A DNA stretch of 53,067 bases from an uncultured Saprospiraceae bacterium (GTDB taxonomy: Bacteria; Bacteroidota; Bacteroidia; Chitinophagales; Saprospiraceae), in the NCBI GenBank assembly GCA_938016265.1, contig CALLWB010000110.1:1-53067 (forward strand), given 5' to 3'. The notes below the pieces were generated by a model. That model saw only the letters and a list, made by a program, of their open reading frames with translations. It did no database searches and had not been told where the DNA came from. Every line of letters begins with the position of its first letter. Position 1 is the first letter of the stretch. Of this stretch, positions 44,493-51,870 are shown one piece after another. The position numbers and the translations under genes were made by a program.

Positions 44493-44966
44493 ATGAAAAA
44501 TAACCCCATCCTCTTCCTAATAGTCCTGCTATTATCAGCGACCAGCCTATTCGCACAAGAAAACGGAGAAGAAGAATTCGATACCGTCCCAGAAAGAATG
44601 CCCATCTTCTCTGGCTGCGAAAACCTAGGCCTGAGCTACGACGAAGTCCGCACATGCGCCGGAAAAAAGATGCTAGAGTTCATCTATTTCAACATCAAAT
44701 ACCCGGAAGCAGCCCAAAATAATGGGGTTGAGGGAACGGTCGTCCTGTCCTTCATCGTCAATAAAGAGGGTACGGTAAGCAACGTTACCGTCGTCAGAAG
44801 CGTCGGACATGGCTGCGACGAAGAAGCCCTCCGAGTCGTGGAAAGTTTCCCAAGATGGATACCCGCTATAGAAAACGGAGAATACAGAGATGCAAAACTT
44901 AACCTTCCAATTCATTTCAGACTAGAGACCTCCGCACCTCGGAAGAAAAAACGGAAGAGAAATTGA
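44493..44966 (+). CDS. Exported TonB C-terminal domain protein
   Basis: A 157-residue protein with a cleavable signal peptide (to LFAQ, residue 22) and one TonB-C domain: YPEAAQNNGVEGTVVLSFIVNKEGTVSNVTVVRS... ALRVVESFPRWIPA. Unlike TonB it has no membrane anchor and no proline-rich spacer, so it would be free in the periplasm. Similar anchorless TonB-C proteins are common in Bacteroidota. It has six extra Cys-containing turns: SGCENLG and RTCAGKK before the domain, GHGCDEE inside. The C-terminus is strongly basic (APRKKKRKRN). A role in outer-membrane transport is inferred only from the fold. Confidence 0.88.
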   Translation: MKNNPILFLIVLLLSATSLFAQENGEEEFDTVPERMPIFSGCENLGLSYDEVRTCAGKKMLEFIYFNIKYPEAAQNNGVEGTVVLSFIVNKEGTVSNVTVVRSVGHGCDEEALRVVESFPRWIPAIENGEYRDAKLNLPIHFRLETSAPRKKKRKRN

Positions 44967-45142
44967 GTAGATATTGCAGCGGACCTGTTTTACGAGCACA
45001 ATTCTTAACATTGAATACCAAGGAATTCCTAAGCTTGACCAACGGGAGAGATTGGCTAGCCCGCTAACCTGGTGTCTTGTTCTTATCTTCTTAATGTGCT
45101 TTTCTGAGTTCTTACCCGATAACCTACTCCTCAATAATCAAC

Positions 45143-45175
45143 AAAAAAAGACAAGCCGAATAAACGACTTGCCTT
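45143..45175 (-). terminator. Probable terminator of the CsgG-like gene
   Basis: On the minus strand AAGGCAAG...CTTGTCTT forms a stem with one mismatch, followed by TTTTTTT (45143-45149). It lies 115 bases beyond the stop at 45292. Confidence 0.5.
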
Positions 45176-45230
45176 TAAGCTTTATAGGAATTAATAAGTA
45201 ATTGGGAGGTTAAAACTATGACTCCATCTC

Positions 45231-45280
45231 TACTGGAAGCCGGCCCAGCCAGTTTTGCGCGAGTAAAACGAGTCCCTTGA
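45231..45280. repeat. Composite copy of intergenic repeat motifs
   Basis: Contains GGAAGCCGGCCCA, resembling the hairpin part of repeat family A (36157-36167 region), followed by GTTTTGCGCGAGTAAAACGA then GTCCC, which shares the AAAACGAGTCCC core with the leader hairpin at 37073-37120. The match is partial. Confidence 0.35.
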
Positions 45281-45291
45281 CTTCTAAAAAA

Positions 45292-46236
45292 CTACCTCAT
45301 CGCCAAGGTCAACTGTTGATAGTCAAACTCGATGATTTTGAAGTTAAAATTAGGGTTTTCTACTAGGAGAGTCACCAGTTCATTGATCGATTGGTTGTAG
45401 TGCAATCGGAGCGTTCCTTCCTCGTCCCGGTAGGTTTTTCCTAGGAGTTGTACACCAGGGATTGCAGCTAGTTCTTTCTCCAGGACCAGCAACTGTTCAA
45501 AGTCGATGGATTGGATAGCCAGAGAATAATTGCTTCCTCCATCACGGGTGTTTTTTTCGTTGTATTTTTCCAGTAACTCGGTTTCTTGAGTGATGAGCTC
45601 AACAGATTCCAAGATTGCATATTCGACAGCGTCTTCCATGGCTTTGCTAGAGAATATGGCGACTGGGGTTCCTGCAATTTTAGGAATCGGTTTCGAAAAT
45701 TTTCGTTCTACTGATTGCGACCAGACCACTGTTCGTGTTTGTGGATCGATGATCTTGAGAATAAAACCAACGTGTACTTTGTCGATCCCAAAACCCAAAA
45801 CATTGACAAAGTCATCTTCATACTCTGTTACTTCGCCAGTGATGAGCAGTTGCGCACCGTACATTTGACCAAAGTCCGGGGCAACTTCCTGGTTGGTGAC
45901 GCCAGATTCTGCCAGGCTGATTTCGTACAACGCATCGTCCAAATGCAGCCCGCTTTCCAGCACGTGAAAGCAATTGGTAGCGTTCAGTGCGTTCATAAGC
46001 ATGGCACCAAGTTCATAACCAATTTGTCTGTTGGCTTCGGGGTTGGGGACTTCAAATCTGGCAACTGCTATCCGTGCACGGTCTTCTACTGGCGTGTCGG
46101 GGCATTCACACAAGGTTTGTTCGACATTGATTTTTTTCTTTTTGCGTTTCTTTCTTTTTTTCTGTGCGAATAGATCACCTGCACCAAAGCAAAGGATTAA
46201 CACGACGAATACGATTGAAATGTTGAAATTTTTCAT
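45292..46236 (-). CDS. CsgG/HfaB-like outer-membrane assembly protein
   Basis: A 314-residue exported protein. Signal peptide to LFAQ (25). Then a strongly basic run (KKRKKRKKKKINV, residues 26-38), a CEC pair and the CsgG-type domain: RIAVARFEVPNPEANRQIGYELGAMLMNALNATNCFHVLES, GAQLLITGEVTEYED and VGFILKIIDPQTRTVVWSQSVE. CsgG-family proteins form nonameric export channels for curli or holdfast. The lipobox cysteine of CsgG is absent here and no curli subunit gene is near. It may be a paralogue used for another envelope assembly. Confidence 0.82.
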   Translation of the reverse strand: MKNFNISIVFVVLILCFGAGDLFAQKKRKKRKKKKINVEQTLCECPDTPVEDRARIAVARFEVPNPEANRQIGYELGAMLMNALNATNCFHVLESGLHLDDALYEISLAESGVTNQEVAPDFGQMYGAQLLITGEVTEYEDDFVNVLGFGIDKVHVGFILKIIDPQTRTVVWSQSVERKFSKPIPKIAGTPVAIFSSKAMEDAVEYAILESVELITQETELLEKYNEKNTRDGGSNYSLAIQSIDFEQLLVLEKELAAIPGVQLLGKTYRDEEGTLRLHYNQSINELVTLLVENPNFNFKIIEFDYQQLTLAMR

Positions 46237-46533
46237 AAAAATTAAATTTTAGAATTATTAAATCGGGTATATCTTTTAGAGTGGAATCCAGGCAAACGGA
46301 GACCATTCAGAATTTCGCTGTCGTATTGATTATGAAGTGAGTGTGCTTAGAAAAAGCGGGGTGTTCTGACGTTCGGTACGAAAGATTGCCGTACTGCCGA
46401 AAGTCGGGCCACTAAGATGCTTATGAATATGCAAGCGTTATGCCAAAACATTATAGGTAACAAAAATTTAACATTTTTGATTGTGACTTTTTAATCCTTA
46501 AAGCCAGTGAGCCCTGATCTGCATTTAGGATAT
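46237..46533. other. About 300-bp divergent/convergent spacer
   Basis: Between the CsgG-like gene start and the end of ahcY. It holds repeat family A copy 2 at 46391-46412. No RNA gene or exact promoter box is seen. Confidence 0.4.
46391..46412 (+). repeat. Dispersed intergenic repeat, family A, copy 2 (partial)
   Basis: ACTGCCGAAAGTCGGGCCAC repeats the first 20 bases of the 51753-51795 copy with one change, including the hairpin CCGA-AAG-TCGG (46397-46407). The rest of the element does not align. Confidence 0.55.
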
Positions 46534-46575
46534 AACAAAAAGAAAACCCTGCCTTCTAATAAAAGAAAGCAGGGC
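46534..46575 (-). terminator. Intrinsic terminator of ahcY
   Basis: CCCTGCCTTC (46547-46556) pairs with GAAAGCAGGG (46565-46574) with one G-T-type mismatch position, loop 8 bases; the minus-strand read ends in TTTTCTTTTT. It lies 34 bases beyond the ahcY stop. Confidence 0.8.
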
Positions 46576-46608
46576 CTCATCTTAAACTTATATTAAAGCA
46601 AAGTGCTA

Positions 46609-47922
46609 TTAATATCTATAATATTCTGGTTTGAAAGGACCGTTTACAGTTACACCGATGTAATCTGCTTGGTCTTTAGAAAGTTCTTCCAATTCAACAC
46701 CAATTTTAGCAAGGTGCAATCGAGCAACTTTTTCATCAAGGTGTTTAGGCAACATGTAAACATTGTTTTCGTATTTGTCGCTGTTTTCCCAAAGTTCTAG
46801 CTGTGCTAACGTTTGGTTAGTGAAAGAGTTAGACATAACGAAGGAAGGGTGACCTGTTCCACAACCAAGGTTGACCAATCGGCCTTCAGCAAGAACGATG
46901 ATGTCATTTCCGTCGATTGTGTATTTGTCAACTTGTGGTTTGATTTGGTCTTTGGTTTCGCCAAAAGTACCATTCAACCAAGCCATGTCGATTTCATTAT
47001 CGAAGTGACCGATGTTGCAAACGATTGTTTTGTCTTTCATTGCACGGAAATGTCTTTCAGCAATAATGTCTTTGTTTCCTGTAGCGGTAACAATGATGTT
47101 TGCTTCTTTGATTGCATTTTCCATTTTTTGTACTTTGAAACCGTCCATTGCAGCTTGAAGTGCGCAAATTGGGTCGATCTCCGTTACAATTACTCTAGCA
47201 CCAGCACCTCTAAGAGAAGCAGCTGATCCTTTTCCAACATCTCCGTATCCAGCAACAACAGCTACTTTACCAGCAAGCATGATATCTGTTGCTCTTCTGA
47301 TGGCATCTACACAAGATTCTTTACATCCGTATTTGTTATCAAATTTAGATTTAGTAACAGAATCATTGACGTTGATAGCAGGCATTGGAAGTGTACCGTT
47401 TTTCACACGGTCATATAGACGGTGAACACCAGTAGTCGTTTCTTCACTCAATCCTTTGATATCTTTTACTAACTCAGGATAACGATCCAATACCATATTA
47501 GTAAGGTCGCCACCATCATCAAGAATCATGTTAAGTGGTTTGCGGTCTGGTCCGAAAAATAATGTTTGCTCGATGCACCAATCAAACTCTTCTTCTGTCA
47601 ACCCTTTCCAGGCGTAAACAGAAACATCAGCATCTGCGATGGCAGCTGCAGCGTGATCCTGCGTAGAGAAAATGTTGCAAGATGACCAAGTTACTTCTGC
47701 ACCAAGGTGTGTAAGAGTCTCGATCAAAACAGCGGTCTGGATTGTCATATGCAAACAACCAGCGATTCTAGCACCTTTTAAGGGTTTAGAGTCGCCAAAT
47801 TCTTCACGAAGTGACATTAGGCCAGGCATTTCTGCTTCCGCCAATTGGATTTCTTTTCTTCCCCAGGAAGCTAATGTTATGTCTTTCACCTTGTAAGGCA
47901 CGAAAGTATCTACTGATTGCAT
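46609..47922 (-). CDS. ahcY: S-adenosylhomocysteine hydrolase
   Basis: A 437-residue NAD-dependent cytoplasmic enzyme that splits S-adenosylhomocysteine into adenosine and homocysteine, completing the methyl cycle. Motifs: [58 protein letters not shown], the Rossmann loop [24 protein letters not shown] and the C-terminal KPEYYRY. Start ATG 47922 is preferred: the promoter box TACCTTTG (minus strand, 47954-47961) overlaps an upstream in-frame start. The sequence is close to the bacterial/eukaryal type. Confidence 0.97.
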   Translation of the reverse strand: MQSVDTFVPYKVKDITLASWGRKEIQLAEAEMPGLMSLREEFGDSKPLKGARIAGCLHMTIQTAVLIETLTHLGAEVTWSSCNIFSTQDHAAAAIADADVSVYAWKGLTEEEFDWCIEQTLFFGPDRKPLNMILDDGGDLTNMVLDRYPELVKDIKGLSEETTTGVHRLYDRVKNGTLPMPAINVNDSVTKSKFDNKYGCKESCVDAIRRATDIMLAGKVAVVAGYGDVGKGSAASLRGAGARVIVTEIDPICALQAAMDGFKVQKMENAIKEANIIVTATGNKDIIAERHFRAMKDKTIVCNIGHFDNEIDMAWLNGTFGETKDQIKPQVDKYTIDGNDIIVLAEGRLVNLGCGTGHPSFVMSNSFTNQTLAQLELWENSDKYENNVYMLPKHLDEKVARLHLAKIGVELEELSKDQADYIGVTVNGPFKPEYYRY

Positions 47923-47953
47923 AAGGTCTTTATTTTTTTTATAAAATCGAGTG

Positions 47954-47984
47954 CAAAGGTACAATATAGTTCTGTCAATTGCAA
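47954..47984 (-). promoter_or_regulatory. Promoter for ahcY
   Basis: Minus strand TTG (47984-47982), 20 bases, TACCTTTG (47961-47954): a good match to the Bacteroidota consensus. The leader to ATG 47922 is about 25 bases. No SAH or SAM riboswitch fits in this space. Confidence 0.65.
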
Positions 47985-48064
47985 TTATTTTGCTATAGAT
48001 GCAACCGCTTGCTTCAATTTTAGGTAAAATTGTAGGTTTTTAATTACTAGAAGAGGTAATACTA

Positions 48065-48469
48065 TTAATTGTGTTGAATATCCTTTGCAATGAAGATTGT
48101 ATAGGATATGTCAATGTGGTGGTCCTTTCCTTTAAATCGTACGTGAAGGGAAGATTTGGGATTCTCGATTATTAGTTGCCCGTCAGATGCTTCATACTTG
48201 AGGTCGAAATCGTCTTGTTCAAGCATTGTTGTTAAAATTGGTGTAGGGAAACTTTCTGACTGGACTTCAATCTTAACTAATATCATTCCTGTTTTTCCAA
48301 GGGAGGTATCAAACTTGATGGACTTGTTTTTGATCGGTTTTACAAACAAACTCGTTATCGATTGTTCTTTGATCGTTTGGTATTCAATTGTAGAACTTTG
48401 GCCTATACAAATGGTTGCATATAATAGGCTAAATACCAGGAAGATGGATTTTATAATGGAAATTTTCAT
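48065..48469 (-). CDS. Small secreted protein of unknown function
   Basis: A 134-residue protein with signal peptide MKISIIKSIFLVFSLLYATICIGQ and a beta-rich mature part (SIKFDTSLGKTGMILVKIEVQSE, LHVRFKGKDHHIDISYTIFIAK). I do not recognise a family. Start ATG 48469 gives a clean signal peptide; an in-frame start at 48541 would lie within the candidate promoter box. It is monocistronic. Confidence 0.75.
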   Translation of the reverse strand: MKISIIKSIFLVFSLLYATICIGQSSTIEYQTIKEQSITSLFVKPIKNKSIKFDTSLGKTGMILVKIEVQSESFPTPILTTMLEQDDFDLKYEASDGQLIIENPKSSLHVRFKGKDHHIDISYTIFIAKDIQHN

Positions 48470-48538
48470 AGTTAGATTTATCAGAACATTCAGCGAAATT
48501 GAGAATTGATAAACCCAATATTTGAGAAATTTCGAAGA

Positions 48539-48546
48539 CAAACTTA
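48539..48546 (-). promoter_or_regulatory. Candidate -7 box for the 48065-48469 gene
   Basis: CAAACTTA on the plus strand reads TAAGTTTG on the minus strand, fitting TAnnTTTG. No clear -33 box. Confidence 0.4.
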
Positions 48547-48717
48547 TTTCATATGCAGGAAAAGTGACATGTAGACCTAGTGACTAACTAATATTAGTTC
48601 AATATTTAATAAATAAATCCTATTTTTAGCCCAGCATCTTCAGTGCTTATGTTCATTGGTAAATCTATAATGTGAAAAAGTGTTACCGCACTGACATTTT
48701 TGGTAACAACTTCAACT

Positions 48718-48725
48718 TATATTTG
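48718..48725 (+). promoter_or_regulatory. -7 box for the CX4CH operon
   Basis: TATATTTG fits TAnnTTTG; TTTTTG at 48697-48702 may be the -33 element at a rather short 15-base spacing. The leader to ATG 48783 is about 50 bases. Confidence 0.45.
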
Positions 48726-48782
48726 TCCTGTGAAATTTAAAAAATAAGCATATGAATATTTGTGGGTACAAAAAATGAATTC

Positions 48783-49175
48783 ATGAAATTAAAATGTTTG
48801 TCTCTTTTAGGTTTTTTAGCAGCTGTATTGCTGTTGTTCGGAGCTTGTAAGCATGATCCTGTCATTGTGGATATTCCAGATTTAGTATTGTTTTGCGATA
48901 CTATATCTCCAACATACACTTCTGATATTAAAGCTATTGTAGATGCAAGTTGTGCCTATTCTGGGTGTCATAATCAAGGTGCTCACAACTATGACTCTTT
49001 TGCTGGAATGCTACCTTCTTTAAATGATGGTCAAATTCGAAATAGAGTGCTTGTAATGAGAGAAGATACAACGTTGGGAATGCCGCCAAACTATGCTATA
49101 AATGGAGTAAAGGATTTGACAGATGCAGAAATTGCTCTTTTTGAATGTTGGCTGGATGATGGGTTTCCAGAATAA
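48783..49175 (+). CDS. Lipoprotein with CX4CH haem-type motif, paralogue 1
   Basis: A 130-residue lipoprotein: SPII signal ending LLLFGAC (C22). The motif TYTSDIKAIVDASCAYSGCHNQG has cysteines C57 and C62 and H63, a CX4CH arrangement instead of the usual CXXCH of c-type cytochromes. A downstream LGMPP could provide a methionine ligand. The sequence after the motif (YDSFAGML...ALFECWLDDGFPE) follows the small cytochrome-like layout. Its paralogue is two genes downstream. I start at ATG 48783; the in-frame GTG 48762 adds seven residues with no signal character. Haem binding is inferred. Confidence 0.82.
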   Translation: MKLKCLSLLGFLAAVLLLFGACKHDPVIVDIPDLVLFCDTISPTYTSDIKAIVDASCAYSGCHNQGAHNYDSFAGMLPSLNDGQIRNRVLVMREDTTLGMPPNYAINGVKDLTDAEIALFECWLDDGFPE

Positions 49176-49223
49176 AACAATGCTTCCACTAAAAATTAAC
49201 TGCTAGCAGTAAAAATATTACCT

Positions 49224-49628
49224 ATGAAAAAAATACTTACACTCGGTCTTCTACTTGGCCTTATTGGAGGCTTGGTTGCCTATTTTATGTATAATAAACC
49301 ACATCGGGATATTGCAAAAGAGCAAGCAGCATTTACCACAACAGCGGATGAAATTTTTGCGGCTTATGAAGCAGATGAAGCGGGAGCCAACAAAAAATTT
49401 CTGGATAAAGTGATAAAAATTTCAGGAAAACTTGTCGAGGCGGGAAAAAATAAGGACGGCCAGTCAAATGGGGTGCTGGAGGCTGCTGATGCCATGATTG
49501 GTGGAGTAAGTGTAACGATGGCCGCTACCTCAACAACCGAACTCAAAAAGGGGGAAACTGTCAGTTTGAAGTGTCGTTGTACTGGAAAACTGATGGACGT
49601 AGTCCTGGTCAATTGTTTTAAAGATTAA
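49224..49628 (+). CDS. Membrane-anchored OB-fold protein (tRNA_anti-like)
   Basis: A 134-residue protein. An N-terminal anchor helix (ILTLGLLLGLIGGLVAYFMYN) leads into an exported OB-fold of the tRNA_anti-like family: FTTTADEIFAAYEADEAGANKKFLDKVIKISGKLVE and the closing strand VSLKCRCTGKLMDVVLVNCF. Three cysteines lie near the end. It sits between two CX4CH lipoproteins (48 and 26 bp gaps), so it very probably belongs to the same transcript. Function is unknown; OB-folds in this family occur in envelope proteins. Confidence 0.82.
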   Translation: MKKILTLGLLLGLIGGLVAYFMYNKPHRDIAKEQAAFTTTADEIFAAYEADEAGANKKFLDKVIKISGKLVEAGKNKDGQSNGVLEAADAMIGGVSVTMAATSTTELKKGETVSLKCRCTGKLMDVVLVNCFKD

Positions 49629-49654
49629 GAAAACATTAAAAAATAGATTTTGAT

Positions 49655-50020
49655 ATGCTGAAATGGATAACTGGTATGGGGATTGCATTACTCCTAGTAT
49701 TCAACTTGACTACCACAGGTTGTTACTACGATAATGAAGAAGAACTGTATCCAAATGCTAATTGTAATACTACAAATTTGACATACACGAATAGTATTTC
49801 TTCTATAGTAGCAACAAGTTGTGCAACACCAGGTTGTCATATTGCCGGAGGAGCAGCCCCCGGTATATTTGAAAGTTATGCGGGAGTTATGGAAAAAGTC
49901 AATGATGGCTCTTTTTACGACCGCACTGTTGTTGACAAAGACATGCCACCAGCTGCACCATTAAGTGATTGCAATTTAAGTATGATCACCGAATGGATAA
50001 ATGCCGGGGCGCCTGAATAA
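49655..50020 (+). CDS. Lipoprotein with CX4CH haem-type motif, paralogue 2
   Basis: A 121-residue lipoprotein with SPII signal ending LTTTGC (C23). It is clearly paralogous to the 48783 gene: TYTNSISSIVATSCATPGCHIAGG against TYTSDIKAIVDASCAYSGCHNQG. The haem-type motif is C56, C61, H62 (CX4CH). DKDMPPAAP gives a possible axial methionine. It ends EWINAGAPE like its paralogue (CWLDDGFPE), a pattern typical of small cytochrome-like lipoproteins in Bacteroidota. YceI follows 23 bp later. Confidence 0.82.
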   Translation: MLKWITGMGIALLLVFNLTTTGCYYDNEEELYPNANCNTTNLTYTNSISSIVATSCATPGCHIAGGAAPGIFESYAGVMEKVNDGSFYDRTVVDKDMPPAAPLSDCNLSMITEWINAGAPE

Positions 50021-50043
50021 ATAATTTAAAAAGTATGTTAATC

Positions 50044-50604
50044 ATGAAAAATTTAATCCTTATTTTAACGACGTTAGCCATTTTCTCTACCCTTACAGTA
50101 GATGCTCAGAAGTTTTATACCAGAGATGGACAAATCAGCTTTTTCTCCTCTACACCTGTGGAAGACATCAAAGCTGACAACTACCAAGTATCAAGCGTTC
50201 TTAATAGTGAAGGAGGAGCTATTGTATTTTCTGTTTTGATGAAAGGTTTCGAATTCGAAAAAGCATTGATGCAAGAACATTTTAATGAAAAATATGTCGA
50301 ATCTGACGAATACCCCAAAGCCACCTTCAAAGGCGCAATAGCTGATTGGGAAAACGTTTCAATGGAGGAAGACGGTGAAGTAGAAGTCACGGTGAATGGT
50401 TCATTGAATATGCATGGTGTATCTAACAAGGTAGAGCAAAAAGGGACCCTGACGATCAAAGACGGAGCAGTGGTTGCCGCAAAATCTGTTTTCAATATCG
50501 TCTTAGAAGATTATGAAATTAAAATACCTGCACTTGTTCGTGAAAACATCGGCGAAGAAGTAGAGGTAACTGTAGAAATGGAATATAAAATTTATGGAAA
50601 TTAA
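50044..50604 (+). CDS. YceI-family periplasmic protein
   Basis: A 186-residue exported lipocalin-like protein: signal peptide to VDAQ, then FYTRDGQISFFSSTPVEDIKADNYQVSSVLNSEGGAIVFSVLMKGFEFEKALMQEHFNEKYVES and the YceI signature SLNMHGVSNKVEQKGTLTI. Family members bind long isoprenoid or fatty chains such as polyprenyl quinones. A quinone carrier next to two cytochrome-like lipoproteins fits an electron-transfer module. ATG 50044 is chosen over ATG 50035 because the signal peptide is cleaner. It overlaps the next gene by 11 bases. Confidence 0.92.
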   Translation: MKNLILILTTLAIFSTLTVDAQKFYTRDGQISFFSSTPVEDIKADNYQVSSVLNSEGGAIVFSVLMKGFEFEKALMQEHFNEKYVESDEYPKATFKGAIADWENVSMEEDGEVEVTVNGSLNMHGVSNKVEQKGTLTIKDGAVVAAKSVFNIVLEDYEIKIPALVRENIGEEVEVTVEMEYKIYGN

Positions 50605-51538
50605 ACACACACTATGGAGTAAATCCCTAATGATCGCTTTGGTTGGTTGTCTATTGACCTTCCAACTGACTGCGCAGGATGATTTACTCGACATGCTCGA
50701 TGAAGGGCAAGAAGAGACCACCGACTACACCATTGCCACCTTCAAAACCACCAGGATTCTAAATGGACATTCAATTGAGACAAATGCTGAAGGCGTCTTA
50801 ATGTTTGTTGTAGGACACCGATTTGGACGACTCAGCAGCGGAATCAACGAACTATTTGGTTTAGATAATGCAACCATTCGTCTTGGATTTGAATATGGAG
50901 TAACCGACAATTTGGATATCGGTATCGGCCGGAATTCATTTGAGAAAACCCTTGATGGTTTTGCCAAGTACAAACTACTACGACAAAGTACTGGTAAACG
51001 TAAAATGCCTGTGACAATGACTGCACTTGCTACAATGGCTTTGAAAACAAATAAATGGGCAGAGCCGGGACGAGAGAATTTTTTCTCTTCCAGATTGTAC
51101 TATTCATATAGTCTACTTGTGGCACGAAAGTTCAATAAGATGTTTTCTTTTCAGCTTGCTCCAATGCTAGTTCACAGAAATTTAGTAGCATCTACTGAAG
51201 ACGCCAATGACGTTTTTGTATTAGGAATAGGAGGGAGAGCCAAACTTTCCGGCAGCCTAGCTGTCAATTTGGAATACCACTTCATTGTACCAGGAGCAAT
51301 TTCTTCTAAAGTATATGGGGAAGATGTCCAAAATGCCTTGTCTTTAGGTGTGGATATTGAAACTGGAGGGCACGTTTTTCAAGTGTTTTTTACCAACTCC
51401 AGAGGGACAACTGACAAATTGTTTGCCACTGAAACTACTGGCGATTGGCTAAAAGGAGATATTCACATCGGATTCAATATTACCAGAGTATTTACCATGT
51501 ACGATGCTCAAAAGAAACGCCGAAATAAGGGAAAATAA
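50594..51538 (+). CDS. DUF5777-family outer-membrane beta-barrel
   Basis: A 314-residue outer-membrane protein: signal peptide to about LTAQ, a short acidic linker, then strands such as ATFKTTRILNGHSIET, VVGHRFGRLSSGINELFGLDNATIRLGFEYGVTDNLDIGIGRNS and AGYYF-type terminal strands, matching DUF5777. Its ATG overlaps the YceI stop by 11 bases (ATGGAAATTAA), so it is translationally coupled. The C-terminus is basic (KKRRNKGK). Function is unknown; in many Bacteroidota this barrel travels with YceI and cytochromes. Confidence 0.87.
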   Translation: MEIKHTLWSKSLMIALVGCLLTFQLTAQDDLLDMLDEGQEETTDYTIATFKTTRILNGHSIETNAEGVLMFVVGHRFGRLSSGINELFGLDNATIRLGFEYGVTDNLDIGIGRNSFEKTLDGFAKYKLLRQSTGKRKMPVTMTALATMALKTNKWAEPGRENFFSSRLYYSYSLLVARKFNKMFSFQLAPMLVHRNLVASTEDANDVFVLGIGGRAKLSGSLAVNLEYHFIVPGAISSKVYGEDVQNALSLGVDIETGGHVFQVFFTNSRGTTDKLFATETTGDWLKGDIHIGFNITRVFTMYDAQKKRRNKGK

Positions 51539-51563
51539 AAGTTACACAAAATGACTTTATAAG

Positions 51564-51598
51564 AAAAGCCTAGGGAATACTATTCCTTAGGCTTTTTT
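51564..51598 (+). terminator. Intrinsic terminator of the CX4CH operon
   Basis: AAGCCTAGGGAATA (51566-51579) pairs with TATTCCTTAGGCTT (51581-51594) with one G-T wobble and a very tight turn, followed by TTTT. Strong stop for the five-gene unit. Confidence 0.88.
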
Positions 51599-51687
51599 GT
51601 AATGCAAGAATTAAGTAAATATTTTAACTGTGTGAATTTGGAGACGAAATGGATTTGTACATCTGCTGTTGCGGTTACTTGCGTTTG

Positions 51688-51715
51688 TTGATTGGATCGA
51701 ATTGATTGGATCGAA
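51688..51715 (+). repeat. Tandem duplication of a 14-base unit
   Basis: TTGATTGGATCGAA occurs twice back to back, followed by TTGGATT. Possibly replication slippage. Confidence 0.6.
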
Positions 51716-51752
51716 TTGGATTTTCCGCAGTCGCTGTTCCTTCGCTTTTTGA

Positions 51753-51795
51753 ACTGCCGAAAGTCGGACCATATTCAAAACCCTTGGGGATCGTG
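51753..51795 (+). repeat. Dispersed intergenic repeat, family A, copy 3 (best copy)
   Basis: ACTGCCGAAAGTCGGACCAT then ATTCAAAACCCTTGGGGATCG. It aligns with the reverse complement of 36131-36174 and in its first 20 bases with 46391-46412. The mini hairpin is CCGA-AAG-TCGG (51757-51767); in copy 1 the same place reads CCGG-AAG-CCGG, a compensatory pair change. Confidence 0.65.
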
Positions 51796-51827
51796 ATGGA
51801 ATCCTTTACAAATAAACCAAAAATCAT

Positions 51828-51835
51828 TATCTTTG
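51828..51835 (+). promoter_or_regulatory. -7 box for the bacilliredoxin gene
   Basis: TATCTTTG fits TAnnTTTG and lies 35 bases before ATG 51871. A -33 element is not clear. Confidence 0.5.
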
Positions 51836-51870
51836 TTACCAATACAACGAATAATTAAAAATCAAAGAAT

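Larger units (their letters stand above)
44967..45291. other. 325-bp convergent intergenic region
   Basis: Between the TonB-C gene and the CsgG-like gene. It holds the terminator at 45143-45175 and a composite repeat at 45231-45280. A 75-codon open frame (44974-45201, TTG start) crosses the terminator and is not supported. Confidence 0.45.
51539..51870. other. 332-bp intergenic region
   Basis: Holds the terminator, a 14-base unit repeated twice (51688-51715, TTGATTGGATCGAA), the full copy of repeat family A and the bacilliredoxin promoter. No protein gene is supported. Confidence 0.55.

Noticed and set aside
44974-45201. 75-codon plus-strand frame
   Set aside because: TTG start, crosses a terminator-like hairpin, no domain.
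47923-48064. SAH or SAM riboswitch upstream of ahcY
   Set aside because: The promoter lies only about 32 bases from the start codon, leaving no room for an aptamer, and no matching structure is seen.
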